A stretch of DNA of 57,085 bases from contig CAIYRB010000122.1 of assembly GCA_903928445.1 (NCBI GenBank), forward strand, positions 1 through 57,085, in the 5' to 3' direction. Made by a program: the position numbers and the translations under genes. The DNA comes from an uncultured Pseudomonadota bacterium (GTDB lineage Bacteria; Bdellovibrionota_B; Oligoflexia; Oligoflexales; CAIYRB01). The notes under the pieces were generated by a model. The model saw only the letters and a list, made by a program, of their open reading frames with translations, was not told the origin of the DNA and searched no databases. Within the stretch, counting starts at the first letter, position 1; each line of letters begins with the position of its first letter. Of this stretch, positions 24,901 to 31,976 are shown piece by piece.

Positions 24901-26513
24901 CATCGACCGAGCGAATCCTAGCAGCAACTCTAGCGAGGCTCCTTGGCCGCCCCCAAGTCAGCGCCACGACCCATCTTTACGAGTTAGGTGGCGACGAGGA
25001 TACGGTCGCCGCCTTGGCGCAACAGCTAAACCATCACCACGGCATGACTGTGTCGCCTCGAGATATCTATGCCAACCCGACGGTGGCCACGCTCGCGGCA
25101 TGGATCGATCGCTCAGACGACCAGCCAAGCCAAGATTCCCCAGCCGAAGATCTTACCTACTGGTGCCAACAACTCCGACAGCTGCCAGCAGCTTTGCGCT
25201 TAAAGGAATCCACTCGAAGTGATTTAGACAGTTCTAGCGACGACATTCCGTATATCATGCCAACGGCTATGCTCTATACCCTCACGTCGCTGGCAAAGGA
25301 TGCGGGAGCCAGCTTATTCACCCTACTACTGGCTGCGTACAACGTTCTCCTCATGCGACATTCAGCGCCAGTCGGGCTAACCGAACTACTGATCGATATC
25401 CCGGTGCCGAGCTTATCCTCGGCCGATCACCCTTCGCCTCGAGGTGCTGCCAAGCGTATCATCGTTCGCAACAAATTTAGCGGCGCTGATCAATTTACCA
25501 GTCTGCTACGGCAGGTGCGAAATACCACGATCGCCGGCCTGAGTCATGACACCGTCTCTCTTCAAGACATCGGGAATGCCCTAGGCTTTCTCAGCAGCGG
25601 CGATGCCTTGTCACAAGCAAGCTTTACTTGGGACAGCACGAGTGGGCACGGTATGGCAGAGCGGCACGGCGACTACACAGGTCCACACCTTCAATTGGCG
25701 GAATCGACCCTCGGCTTTACCGCCTCGCTCACCCTGCCCGCCCGAGCCCAGACCGAAGACACTGGCTTTGACCTGCTTAAGTCCTTTCATGCGCTACTAC
25801 TATCCATCATCGATCAACCAAGCCAGAGCTTAGCCGAGTTGCAGACCGAGGTGGACCATCCACAGTTGCAGGAGTTGCGCCTAGCGTGTGCGACCGTGGT
25901 ACGAATCGAAACGGTGACCAAGGGCCACCCTCTGGTCCAAGACTGCGCTGCATTGGTCATGCATGGGCTAAGTCAAGCACCTCGCCTGCACGTCTACTAT
26001 ACCCTGAAGCCGCAAGCGCATTTAACGGCCACCGACCTGCGTCTCCATCTCAGTTCTAGTATCGACCTACGCAGCATCAAACCCCTTTACATCGAGATCG
26101 ATTCTTTCCCGCTCACCAGCAGTGGGAGTATCGACAAGAACAATCTGCCGACGGCGTTCCAAGGCGGCAGCACCGATGCCACCGCGCAGCAGCCCAAATC
26201 ACCCATCGCACTAAGCCTGGCAGCTATCTGGAGTCATCTACTAGGACACCAGCACCTCGATACGAATAGCAATTTTTTCGAGCTTGGCGGGCACTCCCTC
26301 CTTGCGGTGCAGATGATCAGCCGAGTCGAACAAGAATGGGGCATCAAACTGAGTCGGATGGCAGTCACTCTAAATACCCTAGGACAAATAGCGGCCACCA
26401 TCAGCAAGAGTTCTGCGCCGGCTTCAACGCATAGAAGCGATATCGCTGCGCCAGAGCCACGCGGCAGCTTTACGGCTAGGCTCCTGACCCGACTGCGTCG
26501 GAGGGTCGCTTAA
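21948..26513 (+). CDS. Nonribosomal peptide synthetase with collapsed second module
   Basis: This 1521-residue synthetase has six parts in order. A condensation domain has active site HHVVCDGWS near residue 148. A full adenylation domain (about 475-965) has YVIFTSGSTGRPKGV, FDIHVLE, MYGPTETT, YRTGDLAR, VRGYRIELGD and PNGKVDRKAL. A carrier-like domain has LGGDED where LGGHSL/LGGDSL is expected, so the phosphopantetheine Ser is missing. A shortened condensation-like part without HHxxxDG follows, then a leftover adenylation C-terminus (LTSSGSIDKNN echoes LTPNGKVDRKA but has lost its Lys). An intact carrier ends the protein with FFELGGHSLLA. Pocket residues read DILQLGMVWK, close to the known glycine code. 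It probably loads one amino acid, likely glycine, onto the last carrier. No thioesterase domain is present. Confidence 0.8.
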   Translation: MTASFDPFAGPTLSLAIPTTEAQRELIAAVGWSEDASRAFNQPFMLRLSGPLVTAALSQALAGVVARHQALRAVVTPDGGTLCILHEGSIPLVHADVSQLAGTAQTEALSALVTKVAEDTFDLVRGPLLRATLVCLAPQEHVLICCSHHVVCDGWSIGVLVRDLARLYSAAVHQQAQTPSRPGLYSDYVLRELERQASSDGRADVAFWRALYQKRAPQLELPLDFPRPKVKTYHAHRLDRALNPELMHQLKLLAGSTDSSLFTVLLAAFAAWIMRHTNQDEVVIGIPSAGQAINAEPELIGHCVNLLPLLLGLQDGESFTELLQRTRSRLLDALDHQRFTYGTLLKSLALPRDAARNPLVAVLFNVENGIDAEDLAFTGLSSSCHSIARGAENFELFVSINLGLSGATVECQYNTDLFAAATIGERLASFEQLLSDVVKQPHQSVRLLQVLTPASRDKVLRGWNQTACAKPQARSVHELFESQALATPSKVAVTAKGGTTSLTYAALNRQADRLAHHLVARGVNPGSMVGIALERDTNLLVGLLGILKAGAAYVPIDAGYPKERLQWIFADTLMPAIVTTARIAEQLPPNQASVIRLDADLLQQTSGGGDSARLFHPSGADLAYVIFTSGSTGRPKGVLVPHHSVVNFLHGMRQRPGITAADTLLAVTTVAFDIHVLELFLPLICGATVALASTDEVSDPERLGALLNRVNATMLQATPATWRMLLAAGWSGKKGLKGLCGGERLTSELAEALLTRIDALWNMYGPTETTVWSTCGEIKSAANRITIGTPIANTTVYIVDAHLEPVPVGTTGELMIGGDGVTLGYLHRPELTAAAFIRDPFATRSDALMYRTGDLARFTIDGEIECLGRRDHQVKVRGYRIELGDIESAMIRHSGVAQAVCDVRQDKSGDPRLVLWYVAKPSQRPPAAALRVHLQESLPDYMVPQLFMAVTSLPLTPNGKVDRKALPSPFQDELEDAQSYVAPGTSTERILAATLARLLGRPQVSATTHLYELGGDEDTVAALAQQLNHHHGMTVSPRDIYANPTVATLAAWIDRSDDQPSQDSPAEDLTYWCQQLRQLPAALRLKESTRSDLDSSSDDIPYIMPTAMLYTLTSLAKDAGASLFTLLLAAYNVLLMRHSAPVGLTELLIDIPVPSLSSADHPSPRGAAKRIIVRNKFSGADQFTSLLRQVRNTTIAGLSHDTVSLQDIGNALGFLSSGDALSQASFTWDSTSGHGMAERHGDYTGPHLQLAESTLGFTASLTLPARAQTEDTGFDLLKSFHALLLSIIDQPSQSLAELQTEVDHPQLQELRLACATVVRIETVTKGHPLVQDCAALVMHGLSQAPRLHVYYTLKPQAHLTATDLRLHLSSSIDLRSIKPLYIEIDSFPLTSSGSIDKNNLPTAFQGGSTDATAQQPKSPIALSLAAIWSHLLGHQHLDTNSNFFELGGHSLLAVQMISRVEQEWGIKLSRMAVTLNTLGQIAATISKSSAPASTHRSDIAAPEPRGSFTARLLTRLRRRVA

Positions 26514-26516
26514 GGC

Positions 26517-27320
26517 ATGCATGCTTTGTATTTTGGCCCTTCCGATGCGCCACTCCTCGGCCTCTACCACCCTGTGGCCCATGCCCGGCCGAGGCGCGGC
26601 GTCTTGCTTTGTTATCCAGGACCGGAAGAAGCGATGCGGGTCCACTGGGCCTACCGCAATCTGACGCAGCTGCTGCTAAATAGCGGCTTCCACGTCTTTC
26701 GCTTTGATTACTATGGGACTGGCGATTCCTCCGGTCCATCAGGCGAAGGTGGCCTGCACAGGTGGAGTCGCGATATCCAGCTGGCAGCCCAAGAATTCTG
26801 CGCCCTGGCTGCCATCGATGTGATGAGCCTAGTCGGCGCACGTCTCGGTGGCAGCATGGTCGCAACGGTGCAACTGGACTTGAGCGATGTCAAGGTAGCC
26901 CACCGCCTACTTTGGGATCCTGTGATCAACGGCGCGGACTATTTGACCCAACTAGAAGCCTTGCAGCATCAGCGCATTGCCAACAGCCGCTATCCACTCG
27001 AACGCCTGCTTGATCCGCAGGCCGCAGAAGCCCTTGGCTACCCCTTGAGACCACTCGTCACCTCCTCGATTCGCCAGCTTGATCTGCTGACCCAGCCCTT
27101 GGCGACGGCACAGCGCATCACGGTGCTGACCTCGACGCCGAGCGCAAACGGTGGCCTCATACACCAGCTACTAAACAAGTATAGAAGTATAGAATACACG
27201 ACCGTCGACGAGCCTTGTCACTGGTCCACCCAGGAAGTCCTCGAGCAGGCCTTGTTGCCGACGCAGATCATCAGGCGCATCGGCGACCTGGTGACTCAGC
27301 CCAGCGGAGACGTCCTATGA
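26517..27320 (+). CDS. Alpha/beta hydrolase-like protein, nucleophile missing
   Basis: This 267-residue alpha/beta-hydrolase fold protein shows GVLLCYPGPEEAMRVHWAYR, FRFDYYGTGDSSG and SLVGARLGGS. The nucleophile elbow normally reads G-x-Ser-x-G, but here it is G-A-Arg109-L-G, so the catalytic Ser is absent. Hydrolases associated with exosortase A loci show similar GxRLGA elbows and sit beside an acyl-activating enzyme and an acyl carrier. The start lies three bases after the NRPS stop and the gene overlaps the second hydrolase by four bases, so all three are likely co-transcribed. It may act as a non-catalytic or acyl-transfer partner of the NRPS product; this is inference. Confidence 0.65.
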   Translation: MHALYFGPSDAPLLGLYHPVAHARPRRGVLLCYPGPEEAMRVHWAYRNLTQLLLNSGFHVFRFDYYGTGDSSGPSGEGGLHRWSRDIQLAAQEFCALAAIDVMSLVGARLGGSMVATVQLDLSDVKVAHRLLWDPVINGADYLTQLEALQHQRIANSRYPLERLLDPQAAEALGYPLRPLVTSSIRQLDLLTQPLATAQRITVLTSTPSANGGLIHQLLNKYRSIEYTTVDEPCHWSTQEVLEQALLPTQIIRRIGDLVTQPSGDVL

Positions 27321-28150
27321 GCCGCGAGCGCGTCCTGCAATTTGGCCCCAGCGGTCGCCTCATCGGTATCCTTTGTGAGCCCATAGACGCCACCTTGGGC
27401 AGGTCGAAGCCAGCCGTGCTCCTAAGCAATGTCGGTGTGTCGCACCGAGTCGGGCCGTTTCGCTTGAATGTACACCTGGCACGGCGACTAGCGGCACAGG
27501 GTTACTATTCTCTGCGCTTCGACTTCGCTGGGCTTGGTGACAGCGAAGCGAGTCCGGACGGTGGCAGCGAGACGGACCGGGCAATCGCTGAAGCCAGCGC
27601 CGCTATGGACCTTATCACCGTGCGCACGGGCATCGACCGCTTTGTCATGATGGGCTTATGCTCAGGGGCTGACAAGACGCACATCGTCGCCACTACAGAC
27701 CAGCGCATCGTCGGCGCGGCCTTTATCGACGGCTACGCCTTTACGACCTGGCGCTTTAATTGCCGCAGGCTTACCTTGCGACTGTTAGAACTGAAACGAA
27801 TTAAAGTCTATATCAAACATCGCTGGAAGGACCTACAGCGACGCCTGTTGCGGCTACCTAAGCCGAGCCAAGCCTATGAGCCCACGGTGATTCAGCCTCC
27901 ACGCGAACAAGCAGAGGCCGACTTGTTGGCGATGGCGCAGCGTGGGGTCAAGCAACTGCATCTCTACACAATCAGCGTCGACACCGTCTATAACTACGCG
28001 GATCAGTTTTGGCATATGTATCCTGCACTCCGCCCGCATCGATCGAGCATCATCAGCGAGCGCTATCCCCAGGTCGATCACACCCTGTCGATTGTTGCGA
28101 TGCAAAAGATCATCGTGGAACGCCTGTGTACCTGGATCGGTCTGGTGTAA
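27317..28150 (+). CDS. Alpha/beta hydrolase with Cys nucleophile elbow
   Basis: This 277-residue alpha/beta-hydrolase family protein has a recognisable fold start (AVLLSNVGVSHRVGPFR), FDFAGLGDSEAS and the elbow MMGLCSGADK. The nucleophile position is Cys115 in G-L-C-S-G, as in dienelactone hydrolases, not Ser. A catalytic His is likely in VDHTLS near the C-terminus. The ATG at 27317 overlaps the stop of the preceding gene as ATGA, giving tight coupling. With the NRPS and the Arg-elbow protein it forms a three-gene unit resembling the ligase/carrier/two-hydrolase sets of exosortase A loci. It may remove or transfer the carrier-bound product. Confidence 0.65.
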   Translation: MSRERVLQFGPSGRLIGILCEPIDATLGRSKPAVLLSNVGVSHRVGPFRLNVHLARRLAAQGYYSLRFDFAGLGDSEASPDGGSETDRAIAEASAAMDLITVRTGIDRFVMMGLCSGADKTHIVATTDQRIVGAAFIDGYAFTTWRFNCRRLTLRLLELKRIKVYIKHRWKDLQRRLLRLPKPSQAYEPTVIQPPREQAEADLLAMAQRGVKQLHLYTISVDTVYNYADQFWHMYPALRPHRSSIISERYPQVDHTLSIVAMQKIIVERLCTWIGLV

Positions 28151-28349
28151 ACACGGGTTTCTATCAGCATAGCCGCGCCCAGTTGGCGCGCCATATCGTC
28201 AACACATTGGTGAATGAGACGATTGGTGTCTAATGGTTGGTCACATGGTCCATCGTAATCACTAGGTAATTTTTGGCACATGGATTGCAGACACCTACAA
28301 AACAGCCTTCAGGCTGCGACCGCTGCTAGTTGATCCATACGAGGACGCC

Positions 28350-28931
28350 ATGACATCTCCCGATCATCCCTTAGCCGAAAGCGCTGGAAACCGAGTCACC
28401 TCCGACTTGGAGAACCCGTTTACCGAGCGTCTTGTACCTCCACACCAGGCGGTCTTTAAGATCGTCGCGTTAACTCTGCTGCTCGGTGCGGCACCACGAC
28501 TTAACGTCGCAATTTTTACAGCAAATCACTTAATCGGATACTTCTGTTATCCCGTCTCGCTCGCCTTTAGCGGCACGGTTTTGCTAATGCTCAGAGAGCA
28601 GATGCGCGGTGTTATGCCACGGTTGTGTCGCACTCTGGCGGCATCATCAAGGTGGTTTAAACCCCACGAAACCGCCGTGTCTAGACAAGGATGGAGGATG
28701 ATGTTGAGTGCTTTGTTGTTGAGCGCAGCGGTAGTTTTTGGCTGGCAGTCGGCACTATATTTTTTTGCCGTCCCGTACATGACGACCTACCCGATACTGC
28801 GTCTTTTGGCGCAAGTAAAGGACTGCGATCGACACTATGCAACCGCCGCGGCGCATTATTTCGAGCCCCTCGGCAAAGCGCCAGCGGTGGAATCTGAACA
28901 AGATCACGATTACCAGGTGTCGTCGTTTTAA
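28350..28931 (+). CDS. Unknown membrane protein after the NRPS operon
   Basis: This 193-residue protein matches no family I recognise. It has hydrophobic segments near residues 38-55 (VFKIVALTLLLGAAPRLNVA), about 60-80 (NHLIGYFCYPVSLAFSGTVLL) and about 120-140 (MLSALLLSAAVVFGWQSALYF), so it is likely an inner-membrane protein with two or three spans. It starts 200 bases after the hydrolase pair, behind a small palindrome (CAGCCT-TC-AGGCTG). It may be a separate unit; its link with the NRPS genes is by position only. Confidence 0.5.
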   Translation: MTSPDHPLAESAGNRVTSDLENPFTERLVPPHQAVFKIVALTLLLGAAPRLNVAIFTANHLIGYFCYPVSLAFSGTVLLMLREQMRGVMPRLCRTLAASSRWFKPHETAVSRQGWRMMLSALLLSAAVVFGWQSALYFFAVPYMTTYPILRLLAQVKDCDRHYATAAAHYFEPLGKAPAVESEQDHDYQVSSF

Positions 28932-28975
28932 TGAATGATCTTAATACACCTGTTTGCTCTGGCGCAAAAGTAGTC

Positions 28976-29290
28976 TCACTGCTTCACTAGGTTGGCGATG
29001 AATTGGTCGAGGGTCGGCAGTGCGCCGCCTTGCTTTTGGTACGTGCCACCTTCGCCTAAGCTGGGATCGGTGAAACCATCCGCCGTAAGGATGTAGTTGA
29101 CGCGGCTGCCGCCGCTACCGTCGTTCGGATCAAAGCAGGTCGGAACCGGCGAGGGCCTTGGGCCCATGATGCGCTGGGTGTCCAGATAGCCGGTGACCGT
29201 ATTGTTTGCAACACTGATGCTTCTGAACACTCCGATTAAGAGTTTGCCGCCGTCGCGAACGATGTAGATGGGGGCGTTTTCATTTAGCAC
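28976..29290 (-). CDS. Small hypothetical protein, possible 3' relic
   Basis: This frame of 104 residues starts at a GTG (29290) with no clear ribosome site, and an in-frame stop lies a few codons upstream. The sequence (ENAPIYIVRDGGKLLIGVFR through NYILTADGFTDPSLGEGG) looks beta-rich and secreted, but no signal peptide is present. It may be the C-terminal remainder of a longer exported protein cut at its 5' end. I do not recognise the family. Confidence 0.35.
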   Translation of the reverse strand: MLNENAPIYIVRDGGKLLIGVFRSISVANNTVTGYLDTQRIMGPRPSPVPTCFDPNDGSGGSRVNYILTADGFTDPSLGEGGTYQKQGGALPTLDQFIANLVKQ

Positions 29291-29433
29291 CCGGCAATGC
29301 CGTGCCCGGCTTTAGAAAGACAGTGCCATTCGGCCGGTGCAGTGTAAAACGCCAAAAACAGCCGCACCAGAGCCTCTAAACAAAAACGACGTAACGCCAC
29401 CTGACCAACCAAGATAGTTGATCTTTTTCGCCG

Positions 29434-29495
29434 CACTAGATATAACTGGCCACAACACTACATTGATCTAGTAGTTTGCCTAGACTGATCTAGTG
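29434..29495 (+). promoter_or_regulatory. Repeated TGATCTAGT/CACTAGAT boxes
   Basis: CACTAGAT (29434-29441) is the exact inverse of ATCTAGTG (29488-29495), and TGATCTAGT occurs twice (29464-29472 and 29486-29494). Three related boxes within 62 bases, just before the start of the next gene, suggest binding sites for a regulator. A CATAAT -10-like box with TTTAAC 16 bases upstream lies further right, only nine bases before the ATG at 29535, so that gene may be leaderless or begin later. Confidence 0.5.
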
Positions 29496-29534
29496 TGTTT
29501 TAACACTCAGTTTTAATTGTCATAATGGATATCT

Positions 29535-29855
29535 ATGGCCTATCACAGAATCGAAAGCGAGACCCAGTGCTCCCACATTGCCGTCAAGCAGGAATCCTCA
29601 TTAGAAGTTTGGGGTCGCGAGCCGAGGTGCAGCGATATCCGCCAAGTTCAGGCATATAAGCGAGGCTTGCAGCGTGGGATTCGAGGCATAGAATTCGACT
29701 CACAGGTCATTCCGGACCCGACCGGGCACCCGCATATTGCGAGTTGGTCGGGCGAGCGTCTGGGGATCCTTCAGCGCAAAGACGATCAACACGATTATGT
29801 TGCTATCAAGGTCTTCGATTTCAAGAATCTCCAGCCCGCGATTGAAAGAGCCTAA
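29535..29855 (+). CDS. Unknown protein coupled to DUF4143 ATPase
   Basis: This 106-residue protein is of a family I cannot name. The sequence (LEVWGREPRCSDIRQVQAYK, then RGLQRGIRGIEFDSQV) is mixed in composition, with no signal peptide, membrane segment or cysteine cluster. It lies three bases before the ATPase gene and behind the repeated operator-like boxes, so the two form a short operon. The arrangement recalls toxin-antitoxin or defence pairs in which a small protein partners an AAA_14/DUF4143 ATPase, but this is inference. Confidence 0.55.
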   Translation: MAYHRIESETQCSHIAVKQESSLEVWGREPRCSDIRQVQAYKRGLQRGIRGIEFDSQVIPDPTGHPHIASWSGERLGILQRKDDQHDYVAIKVFDFKNLQPAIERA

Positions 29856-29858
29856 CCC

Positions 29859-31316
29859 ATGCCAAGCAACCTGAAACCTATGGCGATTACCCACCTGACG
29901 CGCGTTGATATTGAGCAACGACTGCCGCTTGCATTCACTGCAAGCGAAGATGTCTTAGGCAGACTAAACATCGGCACCCCTCTAAACCCTGATCTCTGTG
30001 ACTACTTAGTACGGATCTATGAAGCGTCGCCAAAGCCGGCAACAGAGATTCTCCTGAACCCTAACACTGCAAAGAGGGACCTTGATCTCATATTGGATAA
30101 GCTTGACATCAAACGCGATGACCTCTTTTGGATTCATCCAAAGGCGGGTGGTACGCTACGTCGGCAAATCGTCGATCTCCTTCATGCTAACTTAGAAGGA
30201 CACGACCCGCTCATCCAAATAGTCGTTGGACCTCGACAGGTTGGGAAGACGACGGCTGTTGAACATTTGATCAAAGAATGGCAAGGAAAGGCACACTACG
30301 CGGCAGCTGATGCAATCGTCGGCGATTACGGCCCTTGGCTCGAAAAGCAGTGGCAAAAGGCCCTTGCCAGTGGAGAAAATACCCTTCTCGTTCTTGACGA
30401 AATCCAAAAGGTTAAGAACTGGACTGACATTGTCAAAAAGTTGTGGGATGCAAGCAAAAGCAGAGGTATCCGGGTAGTTCTGCTCGGCTCTACATCTCTC
30501 AACCACTGCCTATCCAGGCCAATACCAGAAAGCCTGTCAGGCCGGTTCGTACCAATATACGTCCCACATTGGTCGTTTGCTGAAACACAAGAAACATTTG
30601 GTTGTGACTTAGATCAGTACACGCTGTACGGAGGGTATCCGAAAGCCATGGAGCTTGCCCACAACAGCATTGCTTGGCAAGATTATGTTGGCAGAGCGAT
30701 CATCAATCCAATCATCGACGTCGACATATATCAGCAAGGTCGCTTCAAAAACGTCGACAACTTGCGAAGGGCTTTTCGCGTTTTCTGCCAAGAATTTAGC
30801 ACAGATATTAACCTCACTAGTCTCCTCAATAAAATTCAACATACTGGAAATACCGAGATCGTAAAGAAATACCTGAATGGCTTTGCCGAAGCCTTTCTTT
30901 TGACACAGCTGCACCATATCGACGACAATGGATTTCCAGACCCCCGCAAAAACCCGCGGATCATGGCAAACTGTCCAGCGGTATTTACCTATGGGCGCGA
31001 CTCAATGAAATCTTTTAGCGAAGATCCGATTCGGTTCGAACAGCTTGTTGCGGGAGAGCTCTCCCGGATACCCCACACTTCATTCGGGTATTGGCAGCAG
31101 AGCGATAAAATCGGGATGGACTATTTCATCAAAATGCCAGATCAGCAGATCTTCGGCATTACCATTGAACGCAACGAAACAAAGCGTTCGCTGGCAAGGA
31201 GCTATGATCTATTTCGAAAGACCTTCGATGGAGCTAGAATTGTATCGATTTCTCCAGATAACTTGCCCGTATTCATGCAGGGGCAGCGAGCATTTTTGGA
31301 CATGACCGCGCTTTAG
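29859..31316 (+). CDS. AAA_14/DUF4143-type ATPase
   Basis: This 485-residue ATPase has Walker A VVGPRQVGKTTAVEHL near residue 122 and Walker B TLLVLDEIQKVKNW near 175, both in the form typical of AAA_14 (PF13173) proteins. A sensor region (LLGSTSLNHCLSRPIPESLS) follows, and a C-terminal DUF4143-like part carries a possible nuclease-fold core (YFIKMPDQQIFGITIERNET). Such ATPases are common in accessory and defence-like loci but mostly uncharacterised. The start at 29859 lies three bases after the stop of the small gene; ATG at 29880 is an alternative. The composition is more AT-rich than that of the neighbouring NRPS genes. Confidence 0.7.
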   Translation: MPSNLKPMAITHLTRVDIEQRLPLAFTASEDVLGRLNIGTPLNPDLCDYLVRIYEASPKPATEILLNPNTAKRDLDLILDKLDIKRDDLFWIHPKAGGTLRRQIVDLLHANLEGHDPLIQIVVGPRQVGKTTAVEHLIKEWQGKAHYAAADAIVGDYGPWLEKQWQKALASGENTLLVLDEIQKVKNWTDIVKKLWDASKSRGIRVVLLGSTSLNHCLSRPIPESLSGRFVPIYVPHWSFAETQETFGCDLDQYTLYGGYPKAMELAHNSIAWQDYVGRAIINPIIDVDIYQQGRFKNVDNLRRAFRVFCQEFSTDINLTSLLNKIQHTGNTEIVKKYLNGFAEAFLLTQLHHIDDNGFPDPRKNPRIMANCPAVFTYGRDSMKSFSEDPIRFEQLVAGELSRIPHTSFGYWQQSDKIGMDYFIKMPDQQIFGITIERNETKRSLARSYDLFRKTFDGARIVSISPDNLPVFMQGQRAFLDMTAL

Positions 31317-31323
31317 GCTGGCG

Positions 31324-31344
31324 AGGGAACTTTCCCCGTTCCCT
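31324..31344 (+). terminator. Hairpin after the ATPase gene
   Basis: AGGGAAC (31324-31330) pairs with GTTCCCT (31338-31344) around a seven-base loop, eight bases after the ATPase stop. No T-run follows, so it may be an RNA-stability hairpin or a weak terminator. Confidence 0.35.
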
Positions 31345-31435
31345 GCCTAAGGACGGCCAATCAAGCACGACGCCACCAAAGATCAGCTGCCGCTAAACAA
31401 GCAGCACCGTCTGTCTCAACCTACGTCCTATCCAC

Positions 31436-31469
31436 AAGCCCCTGAGCCAGTTAGCTGGCCCAGGGGCTT
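31436..31469. terminator. Long hairpin between convergent genes
   Basis: AAGCCCCTG-A-GCCAG (31436-31450) pairs with CTGGC-C-CAGGGGCTT (31455-31469) around TTAG, giving fourteen pairs with one mismatch. It lies just beyond the stop of the bacterioferritin gene and downstream of the ATPase gene. No clear T-run follows on either strand, so it could end transcription from both sides with help from other factors. Confidence 0.5.
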
Positions 31470-31498
31470 CGCGGCTTAAGCGAGGACCAATTCGCAAG

Positions 31499-31924
31499 CT
31501 ACAGCGAGGTTTTCAGCATCTTTTCGACTTCTTCGATGTGCTCGGTCTCTTCGCGCACGAATTGACGAGCCAGCTCCTCTAGGGCGATATCGTCGCCGGC
31601 GATGCCGACAAGCTGGCGATACATGGACAGCGCGTTGCGCTCGTGCACGAGGCATTCTTGTAACAGCTGCTGCACGCCATGCTGGTCGGATTCCTCGATC
31701 GGCGGGGTGACCATCGGCGGGTGGCCGCCCAGCGAGGTGATCTTTTCACCGATGATGATGGCGTGGTTCATCGATTCAGTGGCTTGATCTCGGAACCACT
31801 TTTGGATCGGGACGCGGTTGTGACCCATGATCATGAACGAGTAATGTAGGTAGCGGATCACCCCTGCTGTCTCTTCTTGATAGATCTTCGCTAAGACATC
31901 GATTGCTTTTGAATGATGTGCCAT
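31499..31924 (-). CDS. bfr: Bacterioferritin-like diiron protein, one ligand changed
   Basis: This 141-residue protein is of the bacterioferritin/ferritin-like family. Compared with the usual Bfr ferroxidase set, Glu18, His54, Glu126 and His129 are present, and there is a Glu at 95. The residue before Met52 is Ser51 instead of the expected Glu (ESMNHA, where Bfr normally has EMxHA), with Glu50 just before it. Met52, the haem-ligand position, is kept. Iron oxidation may be altered, or Glu50 may substitute. The gene is single and leftward, ending at a strong hairpin. It could store or detoxify iron in the cytoplasm. Confidence 0.7.
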   Translation of the reverse strand: MAHHSKAIDVLAKIYQEETAGVIRYLHYSFMIMGHNRVPIQKWFRDQATESMNHAIIIGEKITSLGGHPPMVTPPIEESDQHGVQQLLQECLVHERNALSMYRQLVGIAGDDIALEELARQFVREETEHIEEVEKMLKTSL

Positions 31925-31976
31925 TGGCCAGTTCCGAGTGCTTAAAGGTTAAAACTCACCTGGAGCAAATCTCCCC

